Assembly: GCF_009765275.1 (NCBI RefSeq)
Contig: NZ_VOPH01000003.1
Coordinates: 124,001 to 188,000, forward strand
Length of the DNA: 64,000 bases
Direction of reading: 5' to 3'
DNA from: Chachezhania sediminis
GTDB lineage: Bacteria; Pseudomonadota; Alphaproteobacteria; Rhodobacterales; Rhodobacteraceae
The translations under genes were made by a program, and so were the position numbers. Below the pieces are notes generated by a model, which ran no database searches, was not told where the DNA came from, and saw only the letters and a program-made list of their open reading frames with translations. Numbering within the stretch: the stretch's first letter is position 1; every line of letters begins with the position of its first letter. Below are positions 15,609 through 29,652 of this stretch, piece by piece.

Positions 15609-18155
15609 ATGGGGCTGTCGCGACGGTCCGGCAACCGGTTCCAGGCGTCGATCTGGCCCGGTTTCGTGGATGCGATGACCGGGCTGCTGCTGGTCCTGAT
15701 GTTCGTCCTGACCATCTTCATGGTGGTGCAGTTCGTGCTGCGGGAAACGATTTCCGGGCAGGCCAGCAGGTTGGACGAACTTTCGGTCGAGATGCAGGCC
15801 CTGGCACAGGCCCTGGGCCTGTCGGAACGCAAGAACGCCGATCTGACAACCCGGGTGGGCGAACTGGACGCGACACTGGCCGACACCCAGGCCGACCTGT
15901 CGACGGCGCAGGGGCTGGTGGCGACGCTGACCGCGGAACGCGACCGCCAGGCGCAGGCGCTGTCGGCCGCACGGACCCGTATCGCCAGTTTCGAGGAACA
16001 GGTCGCGGGTCTTTTGGCCAGCCAGCGCGACGACCGCGCCCAGATCGCCGATCTTGAAGACACCCGCACCCGCCTTCTGTCGGAGCAGGAGGCGCTGAAC
16101 CTGGCGCTGGCGCAGGCCCGGACCGAAATCGACGAAACGGCCGAGGTCGCCCGCCTGGCCGCTGCCCGCCGCGATGCGCTGATGGCGCTGGTCGATGACC
16201 TGCGCGCCCGCGATGCCGAAAAGGCCGCCGCGGCGCAGCAACTGCAATCGCAGGTCGCGGATCTGGAAAACCAGCTGAGCGAAGAGGAAAAGGCCCGCCT
16301 GGCAGAGGCGGCGGCGGCGGAAGCCCTGCGCGACCGGCTGAAGAATTCCGATGCCGAGCTGACGGCGATGACGCTGGCGCTGGAAGAACAGCGCCGCAAG
16401 GCGGAAGAAACCCTGACGCTGCTGGCTGCGGCCGAGGCGACGAAGGACGACCTGAACGCGCAACTGCTTCAGGCGCTGGAACGGATCGAAACGGCACAGG
16501 CGGCCGCGCAGGACCGGGATGAACTGGCCGAACGGCTGACCCGGATCCTGGCGCGGATGGACGTCGTCAAATCCGACGCGGACAGCCGGGTCAGTGCGCT
16601 GGAGGCAGAGCTGAACCGCGTGCGGGGGCAGGCGGGGCAGACCCGCGCCGCGCTGGAAGACGAACTGGTGCAGGCCCGTCAGGATGGCGAAGCCCGGGTG
16701 GCCGCGCTGTCGGCCGAACTGGCCCGCGCCCGGTCGGATGCGGAAGAGCGCGTATCGGCCCTGACCGCGCGTCTGACGGCCGCCGAAGCCGGGGCTTCGG
16801 ATACGCGGGCCGCGCTGGAAGCGGCGCTGGCGCGTGTTCGGGGGCAGTCGATCACGGTGCGTTCGGATTACGAGGCCGAGATGGCGCGGATGGGCACCGA
16901 ACATGCCGAGGAGATGAGTCGCCTGCAATCCGACCTGGTGCGGGTGCAGGCCGAGGCCGAGGCGGCACAGGGCGCCCTGCGGGAAGATTTGGCCGCAGCC
17001 CGAACGGCGGCTGCCGAGCAGAAGGCGTCGCTGGAGGCGCGGATTGGCGAGGTGGAGCGCCAGGCGCGCACCGCCCGGACCGCGCTGGAAGACGAACTGG
17101 CGTCCGAACGGCAAGAGTCCCAGACCCGCGTGGCGTTGCTGGAGGCGGAGCTGTCCCGCACCCGGGCGGCGCTTGAGGCAGTGCAGGCCACGGCGGACTC
17201 TACGGCCAGCGACCGGGCCACGGTCGAGGCGCGGCTGCTGCAGGCGCTGGACCGTCTGGAAGAGGTGCAGGCGGCGGCGAGCGAGCAGGACGAGCTGCGC
17301 GCCCGGCTGATTGCGGCGCTGGCAGCACAGGAAACCGCAGAGAAAAGCTCGGTCGAGCAGATGGGCCTGGCTGAACAGCGGGCGGTGCTGCTGGCCAAGG
17401 CCCGGGAACGGTTGAGCGCGCAGGAGGCGATTTCCGCCGAGGCGCAGAAGCAGACCGCGCTGCTGAACCAGCAGGTCGCGGCGCTGCGCACGCAACTGGG
17501 CAATCTGCAGTCGCTGCTGGACGATTACGAGGAACGGGACGCGGCACAGCGGGTGCAGGTACAGAACCTTGGCACCGACCTGAACGCGGCACTGGCGCGG
17601 GTGGCGTCCGAGGAGCGGCGCAACAAGCGGCTGGCGGAAGAGAAGCTGGCCCTGGAAGAGGCCGAGCGCGAACGGCTGGAGGCCGAGAACAAGGATCTGG
17701 AGAAATACCGGTCCGATTTCTTTGGCCGCCTGCGGGACGTTCTGGGCGACGAGAAAGGTCTGCGGATCGTGGGTGACCGTTTCGTCTTCTCGTCCGAGGT
17801 GCTTTTCCCGCCGGGGCAGGCTGAACTGTCGGATGCAGGCAAGGTCGAGGTCGCGAAGGTGGCGGATCTTCTGCGGCGGATTTCACGCGAGATCCCGCCC
17901 GAGATCAACTGGGTGATCCGGGTGGACGGGCATACCGACAGCACGCCGCTGGGCGCGAATTCCGAATTCGCCGATAACTGGGAGCTGAGCCAGGCCCGGG
18001 CGCTGTCGGTGGTGCGTGACCTGGAAAGCCTGGGCATTCCGCCGAACCGGCTGGCCGCCAACGGGTTCGGGGAATTCCAGCCGATCAATCCCGCGCGGAC
18101 CCAGGAAGCCTATGCCCAGAACCGGCGGATCGAGCTGAAGCTGACCGAGCGCTGA
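15609..18155 (+). CDS. MotB/OmpA-like protein with very long coiled coil
   Basis: An 848-residue partner of the preceding channel protein. A single membrane helix (about 19-42) begins GFVDAMTGLLLVLMFVL. Asp21 and the following MT align with the proton-binding Asp-x-Met-Thr pattern of MotB-type stators. Residues about 50-715 are an almost uninterrupted Ala/Glu/Arg/Leu-rich coiled coil with internal repeats. Residues about 720-848 are an OmpA-like peptidoglycan-binding domain with DGHTDSTPLG and NRRIELKL. If the coil is extended, the wall-binding domain would be held far from the membrane or the coil folded back. No known function; related in plan to MotB, TolR and ZorB. Confidence 0.85.
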   Translation: MGLSRRSGNRFQASIWPGFVDAMTGLLLVLMFVLTIFMVVQFVLRETISGQASRLDELSVEMQALAQALGLSERKNADLTTRVGELDATLADTQADLSTAQGLVATLTAERDRQAQALSAARTRIASFEEQVAGLLASQRDDRAQIADLEDTRTRLLSEQEALNLALAQARTEIDETAEVARLAAARRDALMALVDDLRARDAEKAAAAQQLQSQVADLENQLSEEEKARLAEAAAAEALRDRLKNSDAELTAMTLALEEQRRKAEETLTLLAAAEATKDDLNAQLLQALERIETAQAAAQDRDELAERLTRILARMDVVKSDADSRVSALEAELNRVRGQAGQTRAALEDELVQARQDGEARVAALSAELARARSDAEERVSALTARLTAAEAGASDTRAALEAALARVRGQSITVRSDYEAEMARMGTEHAEEMSRLQSDLVRVQAEAEAAQGALREDLAAARTAAAEQKASLEARIGEVERQARTARTALEDELASERQESQTRVALLEAELSRTRAALEAVQATADSTASDRATVEARLLQALDRLEEVQAAASEQDELRARLIAALAAQETAEKSSVEQMGLAEQRAVLLAKARERLSAQEAISAEAQKQTALLNQQVAALRTQLGNLQSLLDDYEERDAAQRVQVQNLGTDLNAALARVASEERRNKRLAEEKLALEEAERERLEAENKDLEKYRSDFFGRLRDVLGDEKGLRIVGDRFVFSSEVLFPPGQAELSDAGKVEVAKVADLLRRISREIPPEINWVIRVDGHTDSTPLGANSEFADNWELSQARALSVVRDLESLGIPPNRLAANGFGEFQPINPARTQEAYAQNRRIELKLTER

Positions 18156-18282
18156 TCTGCTGCTGGCGCCAAGCCGCTGATCCGCGGCTTGGGCATGGCG
18201 CATCGCGCGTTGTGGAAGGCGTTTCAGAAAACGCCTTGCCCCGGGAACGGTGCTGCCACTGGTCTGAGAATGAGGGGCCAAG

Positions 18283-18316
18283 AAAAAACCCGCGGTTGGA
18301 ACCGCGGGTTTCTTAT
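18283..18316. terminator. bidirectional intrinsic terminator
   Basis: AAACCCGCGGT (18286-18296) pairs with ACCGCGGGTTT (18301-18311) around a TGGA loop. An A-run lies on the left and a T-rich stretch on the right, so it can stop both the plus-strand OmpA-like gene and the minus-strand clpA. Confidence 0.9.
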
Positions 18317-18335
18317 TTTGTACCGGATCCGACGA

Positions 18336-20663
<2,328 letters not shown>

Positions 20664-21084
20664 GGGTGTGCTCCTTCTTGCCTGGGTCGCGGAGGGTTGT
20701 GGGCTGGGCCGGGTCACCCCCACGTAATCCTGCCACGTTCACGTTAGAGTTTGGTTGATCACAGGGCGGCTTCAAGGCTTTTCTTCCGAATTCGTCTCAC
20801 ATTTGCTCAATCGGCGATCATTTTCGGGGGGGCGGGCAGGGGGTCTGCCTGTCGCTTTGGCAGGATCCGGGCGGGATTTGTCCCCATCCGTGTGGACTCG
20901 GCCACGGGCTCGCCCGTGGGGCTGACCTTCCGCAGGTTGCGGCATGGTGGCCCGGTTATGCCCGCGGTTGCGGGGGAGGGGGGCTTCCCGGCGGCCGGGT
21001 CGGCGGGAAGCCAACACGGCGAAACCGCGACCGGCGGCGGGATGGCCGGTCACGGCATGTGCAAGCCGTCTCTGACCCCGGGTC
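20664..21084. other. intergenic region between clpA and gloB
   Basis: 421 bases with no convincing gene. The clpA-proximal part (20750-20830) is less GC-rich and should hold the leftward clpA promoter. The remainder is GC-rich with short hairpins. The gloB stop lies at its right edge. Confidence 0.5.
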
Positions 21085-21855
21085 TCAGAAGTTGTCCTTG
21101 CGGGTTCGGACTTCGGCAAAGACGTCCACCGGGGCCGCGCCTGCCATGCCGATGGCCGCGGCCAGTTCGGGGGTGGCGGCGCGCAGGAACGGGTTCGTGG
21201 CCTTTTCCGTGCCCAGAAGCGAAGGCACCGTGCGCTTGCCGGCTTCGCGGTCGGTGTCGATTTCGACCGCGCGCTCCTGAAGGTCGGTGTTGCCGGGCTC
21301 GATCGTCAGGGCAAAGCGGGCATTGGCCTGGGTATATTCATGCCCGGAATAGACGACCGTGTCGTCGGGCAGGGCGGCCAGCTTCGACAGGCTGTCCCAC
21401 ATCTGGGGGAAGGTGCCTTCGAATACACGGCCGCAGCCCAGGGCCATCAGGCTGTCGGCGGTGAAGACCGCGTTCGAGCCGGGGAAATAGAAGGCGATGT
21501 GACCGACGGTGTGGCCGGAGACATCGATGACTGTCCCGGTTTCGGTGCCGATGGTGACGGGATCGCCTTCGTTCAGGGCCACGTCCAGCGGTGGCAGGCG
21601 TTCGGCATCGGCGGCATGGCCGACGACCTTGGCGTCCGGGAAGGCATCCCTGATGCCGGCCAGCCCGTCGACATGGTCCCAGTGGTGATGCGTGATCAGG
21701 ATCTGGCCGATGGTCCAGCCGCGTGCCTTGGCCGCGGCCAGCAGGGGGGCGGCTTCCGGCACGTCGATGACCGCGGTCGCGCCTGTTGCCGGATCGTGGG
21801 CCAGATAGGCATAGTTGTCTTTCAGGCAGGGAACCGTGACGATGTCGAGAGGCAT
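21085..21855 (-). CDS. gloB: hydroxyacylglutathione hydrolase (glyoxalase II)
   Basis: A 256-residue metallo-beta-lactamase-fold enzyme that hydrolyses S-D-lactoylglutathione to lactate and glutathione in methylglyoxal detoxification. The binuclear metal motif THHHWDHVDG is clear, and further ligands are in SGHTVGHI and FTADSLMALGCGR. The C-terminal glyoxalase II segment (YTQANARFAL, TNPFLR) distinguishes it from other MBL hydrolases. The start at 21855 gives the family length. It is divergent from the methyltransferase gene. Confidence 0.95.
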   Translation of the reverse strand: MPLDIVTVPCLKDNYAYLAHDPATGATAVIDVPEAAPLLAAAKARGWTIGQILITHHHWDHVDGLAGIRDAFPDAKVVGHAADAERLPPLDVALNEGDPVTIGTETGTVIDVSGHTVGHIAFYFPGSNAVFTADSLMALGCGRVFEGTFPQMWDSLSKLAALPDDTVVYSGHEYTQANARFALTIEPGNTDLQERAVEIDTDREAGKRTVPSLLGTEKATNPFLRAATPELAAAIGMAGAAPVDVFAEVRTRKDNF

Positions 21856-21927
21856 GGCCTTTTGACCTTTCGTTGATAAAGTGCGCGCGAACCGCCGACA
21901 GATTGACCGAACGGACCCCCGCCCGCA

Positions 21928-22695
21928 ATGCATCTCGACGTCGAGGATCTCCGCAAGTTCTATTACCGGCGCGCCCTGGGGCGGGCGGTGCAGGCCAGCA
22001 TCCGCAAGCGCATGCTTGAACTCTGGCCCGAGGCGAAGGGCCAGACAGTGGTGGGCTTCGGCTTTGCCGTGCCGCTTCTGCGCCCCTACCTTGCCGATGC
22101 CCGCCGCACCATCGCCCTGATGCCCGGACCGCAGGGGGTGATGGCCTGGCCCAAGGACGGGCACAACGTATCGGCCCTGATCGAGGAGACGCTCTGGCCC
22201 CTGGAAACGGGCCGCGTCGACAAGCTGATCCTTCTGCACGGGCTGGAGACGTCGGAACGCCCTGCGAATCTTCTGGACGAGGCCGCCCGCGTGCTGGGTC
22301 CGGGGGGCAAGGCGCTGTTCGTGGTGCCGAACCGCGCGGGTCTCTGGTCGCGGAACGACCGCACGCCCTTCGGCTTCGGCCGGCCCTATACGCTGGGCCA
22401 GCTGGAAACCCAGATCCGGGCCCACGGATTCGAACCGGAACGGCAGTGCGCCGCTCTGTTCCTGCCGCCGTCGGAAAAGAGGTTCTGGCTGAAGTCCGGC
22501 CGCATGATGGAAAGGGTGGGCAAACGCCTTCCGACCATGATCGCGGGCGGCGTCTTCCTGGTCGAGGCCAGCAAGCGCGTCCGTGCCGGCGGCGGCTCGT
22601 TGTCGAAGCGCGCGCCGCGGACGGCCGCCAAGCCGATCGAGGGCTTGGGCGAACCGGCCCTGCCGCTGCGCCACCGGGTGCCCACGGATCTGTAG
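21928..22695 (+). CDS. SAM-dependent methyltransferase-like protein
   Basis: A 255-residue protein with class I methyltransferase features: a C-terminal half VKSG-like strand order, [22 protein letters not shown] (the motif after the SAM site) and [20 protein letters not shown]. The canonical GxGxG loop is altered to [11 protein letters not shown], so SAM binding is not assured. The substrate is unknown. The gene is conserved next to gloB in related genomes (from general knowledge), divergently transcribed with 72 bases between starts. Confidence 0.75.
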   Translation: MHLDVEDLRKFYYRRALGRAVQASIRKRMLELWPEAKGQTVVGFGFAVPLLRPYLADARRTIALMPGPQGVMAWPKDGHNVSALIEETLWPLETGRVDKLILLHGLETSERPANLLDEAARVLGPGGKALFVVPNRAGLWSRNDRTPFGFGRPYTLGQLETQIRAHGFEPERQCAALFLPPSEKRFWLKSGRMMERVGKRLPTMIAGGVFLVEASKRVRAGGGSLSKRAPRTAAKPIEGLGEPALPLRHRVPTDL

Positions 22696-23069
22696 GGACC
22701 GCGCGTTTGCGTCGCCGGGGCCGGAATCCGCCCGCGCGCGCCCGCGAATCTGGCACAGGTGGGCCGCTCTGCCGGGGGCAGATCTGGCCGTCCCGGAACC
22801 CGTTTTCGATGAGTGCTTTGCGCGAGCGGACAATTGGCATACGCTAACAGTCGGGTGGCGCCCTGCGCAAACGGTCGCACCTTGGGAATTCACGTTTCTT
22901 TTCAGTCCGATTGCCGGTTGCCGTTAACGCTATCGCATGTTGCTAGGGGGTTAACGCTCTGGTACATCCACGCTGATTTTCGCGCCCGGGCCGCAAGACC
23001 CGGGCTCATTAACAACACCCGGGTGGGTGCAATTCGCGTCCGCCGGGCCAAATCATCGGAAGGGTGGAC
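22696..23069. other. promoter region of the atp operon
   Basis: 374 bases without a gene. An AT-richer part from about 22830 to 22960 contains the direct repeat GTTAACGCT at 22923-22931 and 22950-22958 (27 bases apart). A weak promoter-like pair also occurs here (TTGCCG, then TGCTAG 17 bases later, near 22918-22946). No terminator for the methyltransferase gene was recognised. Confidence 0.4.
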
Positions 23070-23630
23070 GTGTCCGAATCAGCGTCGATTTCCGCCGGCA
23101 TTGCCGCGCGCTATGCCACCGCAATCTTCGAGATCGCGAAAGAGGGCAACGGCCTCTCCAACCTTGAATCCAGCCTCGACGACCTGTCGGCCGCCCTGGC
23201 CGAAAGCGACGACCTGGCGAAACTGGTCTTCAACCCCGTCTTCACGCGGTCCGAACAGCGGACCGGCATCGTTGCCGTCGCCCAGAAGATGGGCCTGGAC
23301 GCGATGCTGACGAACGCGCTGGCCCTGATGGCCGACAAGCGCCGCCTGTTCATCCTGCCCGAGCTGATCTCGCAACTGCGTGCGCGGCTGGCGGACGAAC
23401 GTGGCGAAGTGACGGCAGCTGTCGTGTCGGCCGTCGCGCTGACCGACGAACAGACCGCGAAGCTGAGCGAGGCGCTGGCCGCCAAGGTCGGCAAGACCGT
23501 GAAACTCAAGACGGCCGTCGATGAAGACATCATCGGTGGTCTCATCGTGACCGTGGGCTCGAAGATGATCGACACGTCGATCCGCTCGCGTCTCGGTGCG
23601 CTACAGAATGCAATGAAAGAGGTCGGATAA
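23070..23630 (+). CDS. atpH: F1 ATP synthase delta subunit
   Basis: A 186-residue stalk protein connecting F1 alpha/beta to the F0 b-subunits. The sequence from SASISAGIAARYATAIFEIA to the C-terminal SKMIDTSIRSRLGALQNAM is typical. The start is GTG at 23070 with GGAAGGG five bases upstream; a GTG at 23064 would overlap that site. It is the first gene of an F1-only operon, as in other Rhodobacteraceae, where F0 genes lie elsewhere. atpA starts immediately after its stop. Confidence 0.95.
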   Translation: MSESASISAGIAARYATAIFEIAKEGNGLSNLESSLDDLSAALAESDDLAKLVFNPVFTRSEQRTGIVAVAQKMGLDAMLTNALALMADKRRLFILPELISQLRARLADERGEVTAAVVSAVALTDEQTAKLSEALAAKVGKTVKLKTAVDEDIIGGLIVTVGSKMIDTSIRSRLGALQNAMKEVG

Positions 23631-25169
23631 ATGGGTATCCAAGCAGCAGAGATTTCTGCGATCCTAAAAGACCAGATCAAGAACTTCGGTCAGGAAGCCG
23701 AAGTTGCTGAGGTCGGCCACGTGCTGAGCGTCGGTGACGGGATTGCCCGCGTCTACGGCCTCGACAACGTCCAGGCCGGCGAGATGGTCGAGTTCCCGGG
23801 CGGGATCATGGGCATGGCGCTGAACCTCGAGGCCGACAATGTCGGCGTCGTGATCTTCGGCTCCGACCGCGAAATCGGCGAAGGCGATATCGTCAAGCGC
23901 ACGAACTCGATCGTGAGCGTTCCGATCGGTGACGAACTGCTGGGCCGCGTCGTCGACGCGCTGGGCAACCCGATCGACGGCAAGGGCCCGATCGGCGCCA
24001 CCAAGACAGGCATCGCCGACGTCAAGGCACCGGGCATCATCCCGCGTAAGTCGGTGCACGAGCCGATGGCCACCGGCCTGAAGTCGGTCGACGCCATGAT
24101 CCCGATCGGCCGCGGCCAGCGGGAACTGATCATCGGCGACCGTCAGACCGGCAAGACCGCCCTGGCGCTCGACGCGATCCTGAACCAGAAGAGCTATAAC
24201 GAGGCCGCCGGCGACGACGAGTCCAAGAAGCTCTACTGCATCTACGTGGCCATCGGTCAGAAGCGTTCGACCGTTGCGCAGCTGGTCAAGAAGCTGGAAG
24301 AAAACGGCGCGATGGAATATTCCATCGTCGTGGCTGCAACCGCGTCCGAACCGGCGCCGATGCAGTATCTCGCCCCCTATACCGCGACCGCGATGGGCGA
24401 ATACTTCCGCGACAACGGCCGTCACGGCCTGATGATCTACGATGACCTGTCTAAGCAGGCCGTTGCATACCGTCAGATGTCGCTGCTGCTGCGCCGTCCG
24501 CCGGGGCGTGAAGCCTATCCGGGCGACGTGTTCTACCTGCACTCCCGCCTGCTGGAGCGTTCGGCCAAGCTGAACGAAGATTTCGGCGCCGGCTCGCTGA
24601 CCGCTCTGCCCGTCATCGAAACCCAGGGCGGCGACGTCTCGGCCTTTATCCCGACCAACGTGATCTCGATCACCGACGGCCAGATCTTCCTGGAAACCGA
24701 CCTGTTCTTCCAGGGCATCCGCCCGGCCGTGAACACCGGTCTGTCGGTGTCCCGCGTGGGTTCGTCGGCCCAGACCAAGGCGATGTCCTCGGTTGCCGGC
24801 CCGGTGAAACTGTCGCTGGCCCAGTACCGCGAGATGGCGGCCTTCGCCCAGTTCGGTTCGGACCTCGACGCCTCGACCCAGCAGCTGCTGAACCGTGGTG
24901 CGCGCCTGACCGAGCTGATGAAGCAGCCGCAATACGCGCCGCTGACCAACGCGGAAATCGTCTGCGTGATCTTCGCCGGTACCAACGGCTTCCTGGACAA
25001 GCTTCCGGTGAACCAGGTCGGCAAGTTCGAAGCGGGCCTGCTGGCGCACATGCGCGGCAAGCGCAAGGACATCCTGGACTGGATCACCAAGGAAGATCCG
25101 AAGATCAAGGATGATGCCGCTGCCAAGCTCAAGGCCGCAATCGAAGAATTCGCTGCGACCTTCGCGTAA
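23631..25169 (+). CDS. atpA: F1 ATP synthase alpha subunit
   Basis: A 512-residue non-catalytic nucleotide-binding subunit of the F1 hexamer. The Walker A motif is GDRQTGKTA, and the alpha-type arginine-finger region [12 protein letters not shown] is present. The beta-barrel N-domain begins after about residue 25 ([15 protein letters not shown]). Length and all main motifs are standard. The start is at the base after the atpH stop, so it is probably translationally coupled. Confidence 0.98.
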   Translation: MGIQAAEISAILKDQIKNFGQEAEVAEVGHVLSVGDGIARVYGLDNVQAGEMVEFPGGIMGMALNLEADNVGVVIFGSDREIGEGDIVKRTNSIVSVPIGDELLGRVVDALGNPIDGKGPIGATKTGIADVKAPGIIPRKSVHEPMATGLKSVDAMIPIGRGQRELIIGDRQTGKTALALDAILNQKSYNEAAGDDESKKLYCIYVAIGQKRSTVAQLVKKLEENGAMEYSIVVAATASEPAPMQYLAPYTATAMGEYFRDNGRHGLMIYDDLSKQAVAYRQMSLLLRRPPGREAYPGDVFYLHSRLLERSAKLNEDFGAGSLTALPVIETQGGDVSAFIPTNVISITDGQIFLETDLFFQGIRPAVNTGLSVSRVGSSAQTKAMSSVAGPVKLSLAQYREMAAFAQFGSDLDASTQQLLNRGARLTELMKQPQYAPLTNAEIVCVIFAGTNGFLDKLPVNQVGKFEAGLLAHMRGKRKDILDWITKEDPKIKDDAAAKLKAAIEEFAATFA

Positions 25170-25181
25170 GAGGAGACGGCA

Positions 25182-27498
<2,317 letters not shown>

Positions 27499-27510
27499 GG
27501 AGCGGGTCTG

Positions 27511-27924
27511 ATGGCAGACACGATGCAATTCGACCTCGTCAGCCCGGAACGGAGCCTTGCTTCGGTCCAGGCCACGGCGGTCGAGATCCCGGCAACCGAG
27601 GGGCGGATGACGGCCATGCCCAACCACGTGCCGCTCATCACCACCCTGCGGCCCGGGCTTCTTAAGGTCGACGGTCCGGACGGCACGCTGGAATACCTGG
27701 TCACAGGCGGTTTCGCCGAGATCAACGGCGAAGCGATGTCGGTCCTGGCCGAGAAGGCCACCCCGGTGGACGAGGTCACGCGCGAGCATCTGGACGAGCT
27801 GATCGCCGAAGCCCGTGCCAAGGTCGAGGCCGCAAAGGCCTCGCCCGAGGCACATACGGGCATCGTCGACGAGGCGCTGAAGCTTCTGGCGGACCTGGAA
27901 CAGCTGGGCATCCACATGAACTGA
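27511..27924 (+). CDS. atpC: F1 ATP synthase epsilon subunit
   Basis: A 137-residue subunit regulating rotation and ATP hydrolysis. It has an N-terminal beta-sandwich ([29 protein letters not shown]) and a C-terminal helical pair (about 85-135). It is the last gene of the operon, followed by a strong intrinsic terminator. Confidence 0.96.
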   Translation: MADTMQFDLVSPERSLASVQATAVEIPATEGRMTAMPNHVPLITTLRPGLLKVDGPDGTLEYLVTGGFAEINGEAMSVLAEKATPVDEVTREHLDELIAEARAKVEAAKASPEAHTGIVDEALKLLADLEQLGIHMN

Positions 27925-27954
27925 TCCGGGCATTCCGTCGCGGAAACCTGGTTG

Positions 27955-27986
27955 AAACCGGCCCCTTGCGGGCCGGTTTTGTTCTT
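27955..27986 (+). terminator. intrinsic terminator of the atp operon
   Basis: A perfect 10-bp stem (AAACCGGCCC at 27955-27964 with GGGCCGGTTT at 27970-27979), a CTTGC loop and a T-rich tail to 27986. Confidence 0.9.
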
Positions 27987-28042
27987 TACCAGGTGTTATG
28001 TGTTGAGTACCCCCAGAAAGGGACGGGGGAGGCAACGGGCAT

Positions 28043-28393
28043 ATGCAGCGGTTCAGCAATCATCTTATGGGCGTCGATCAGGGCGATGTGACGATGTTTG
28101 CCGACTTCGAGGACGGGGGCCCGATGTGGCGCGGCACCGGCCCGCGCGAACGGCGGCTTCGCGTCGTCTTTTCCGACCGCTACCGCCATCCGCCCACGGT
28201 GCATGTGTCGATCTCTCTCTGGGACGTGGACTTCAAGACCTCGGTTCGGGCCGAGGTCACGGCCGAGAATGTCACCGAATCCGATTTCGAAATCGTCTTT
28301 CGGACCTGGCTCGATACCCGCGTCGCCCGCGCCCGGGTGGCGTGGCTGTCCATCGGGGAAATGCCCCACGAGGACGACTTCGAGCTGTACTAG
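28043..28393 (+). CDS. H-type lectin domain protein
   Basis: A 116-residue single-domain protein. The segment from RVVFSDRYRHPPTVHVSISLWDVD through AENVTESDFEIVFRTWLDTRVARARVAWLSIG matches the H-type lectin (Helix pomatia agglutinin/discoidin C-terminal) beta-sandwich, which binds N-acetylgalactosamine-type sugars in eukaryotic members. There is no signal peptide and no cysteine, so it is cytoplasmic or released by another route. The start at 28043 has GGAGG nine bases upstream. It lies 56 bases after the atp terminator with its own probable promoter. The bacterial role is unknown. Confidence 0.8.
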   Translation: MQRFSNHLMGVDQGDVTMFADFEDGGPMWRGTGPRERRLRVVFSDRYRHPPTVHVSISLWDVDFKTSVRAEVTAENVTESDFEIVFRTWLDTRVARARVAWLSIGEMPHEDDFELY

Positions 28394-28555
28394 GGGGCTG
28401 ACCCAGAGCTCCGTGTCGGGATGGCCGGGGCCGTCCTCTGCCGATCTGTCTGCAATTCCGGTGAATGATCGGCCCTCCCAGCGACGGGAGAGGTCGAGGA
28501 CGATCTGATCGGCGGAAGCCACGCATCTTGCATGAGGCCGGGCAGGGCGCCCGCG

Positions 28556-29482
28556 TCAGTTCCTGCCTGTTCCGCTGAGGCTTAGATAGACGTCGTGTAT
28601 GCCGGCCCGCAGGGAGTCCACACCGGCTGTATAGACGTCCAGCAGTGGCAGCAGTTCCGGCACGTCGTCGGCAATCGGATCGGCATTGGCGTAAAAGAAC
28701 AGCAGGACCAGCCCCACCAGCACCGCAACCGCGACCCCACGGCCGAAGGCGCTGCCATCGCGGGGGCGCGGCGCTGGGTGTTCGGGCGGCATGGGCGTGC
28801 GTTGCGTCGGGCGGGCAAGCCGGACCGCATCGGGGGGCGACGCCGTGCGACGCGCACGCGGCGTGGGCCCGGGCGTTGCCGCGGGCTTCTCTCCGGGTTT
28901 CTCTTCTGCGGCCGGCGCAGGTTTGCGCGCCGCTGCGGGTTTGGCTGCCGTTTCCGGCTGGGGCCCGGTCGCAGGCCTGTGCCCTGGCACAGGCTTCGGT
29001 CCGGGTCCTGCCAGGCCCAGTTCGGTCTGCGTCTCGATGGCCGCGGCGGCTTCGGCGGCGCGCAGGCGGGCCTCGCGCTGCGCCTCCTCCTGCAGGATCG
29101 CGGCAATGGCGGGGTCCAGCTCCCGGGGCCTGCCGTCTTCGGCCGCGCGGACCTGCGCCCAGGCGTCCTCGTCCAGGCCTTCGCCGTCCTCGGCATCTTC
29201 GTCGCCGTCGTCGTCCGGGTCGGCGTCCAGTTCGTCTTCGATCTCGGCCCGCACGCGGGCGGCCGCGTCCGGGTTTTCGGGGGCAGGGGCCGGCTCAGCC
29301 GTGTCTGCCGTGCCGCGATCGGCAACAATTGGCGCAGGGGCGGGCGCCGCGGGGACAGGCTCGGGATGTTTCTGGAACCAGGATTCGGCGCAGTTCGAAC
29401 ACTGCACCTCGCGGCCCCGGGGCGGTATGACAGTGTCGGGGACATCATACTGTGCGCCGCAATTCGGACATGTCAGACGCAT
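28556..29482 (-). CDS. zinc-ribbon (MJ0042-type) membrane protein
   Basis: A 308-residue protein. The N-terminal MRLTCPNCGAQYDVPDTVIP and VQCSNCAESWFQ supply two CxxC pairs of an MJ0042-type zinc ribbon. A long Ala/Pro/Asp/Glu-rich low-complexity region follows (about 45-235). One membrane helix lies near 250-270 (GVAVAVLVGLVLLFFYANA), then a short C-terminal segment on the far side. The start at 29482 places the ribbon at the very N-terminus as in relatives; upstream frame sequence is not conserved-looking. It is divergent from ftsE. Function unknown. Confidence 0.85.
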   Translation of the reverse strand: MRLTCPNCGAQYDVPDTVIPPRGREVQCSNCAESWFQKHPEPVPAAPAPAPIVADRGTADTAEPAPAPENPDAAARVRAEIEDELDADPDDDGDEDAEDGEGLDEDAWAQVRAAEDGRPRELDPAIAAILQEEAQREARLRAAEAAAAIETQTELGLAGPGPKPVPGHRPATGPQPETAAKPAAARKPAPAAEEKPGEKPAATPGPTPRARRTASPPDAVRLARPTQRTPMPPEHPAPRPRDGSAFGRGVAVAVLVGLVLLFFYANADPIADDVPELLPLLDVYTAGVDSLRAGIHDVYLSLSGTGRN

Positions 29483-29652
29483 GCGACCCCCGGTTTCATT
29501 CCACGTCCGGCACAGTCGCCGGATCCAGCGGACCCAAGGATAGGGCCCCTGCCATGGGCGGAAAAGGCCCAATCGAACAGCAGCCCGCATCTGTGGCCCC
29601 ATTGAAACCCGGGGGCCACTCGGGCAGAAGCAGGGCAGCAACAAGACCGGGC

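Noticed and set aside
14427-17495. Very long open frame (about 1022 residues) on the minus strand
   Set aside because: It lies opposite the ExbB-like and coiled-coil genes. Its Gln/Arg/His/Leu-rich composition is what results from reading GC-rich Ala/Glu/Leu codons on the other strand, and no ribosome site or domain was found.
20753-20766. GGTTGATCACAGGG between clpA and gloB
   Set aside because: Only half of the TGTGATCACA palindrome is present and it is unpaired.
22923-22958. GTTAAC repeats before atpH as a CtrA site
   Set aside because: The TTAA words are 27 bases apart, not the 7-base spacing of a CtrA box.
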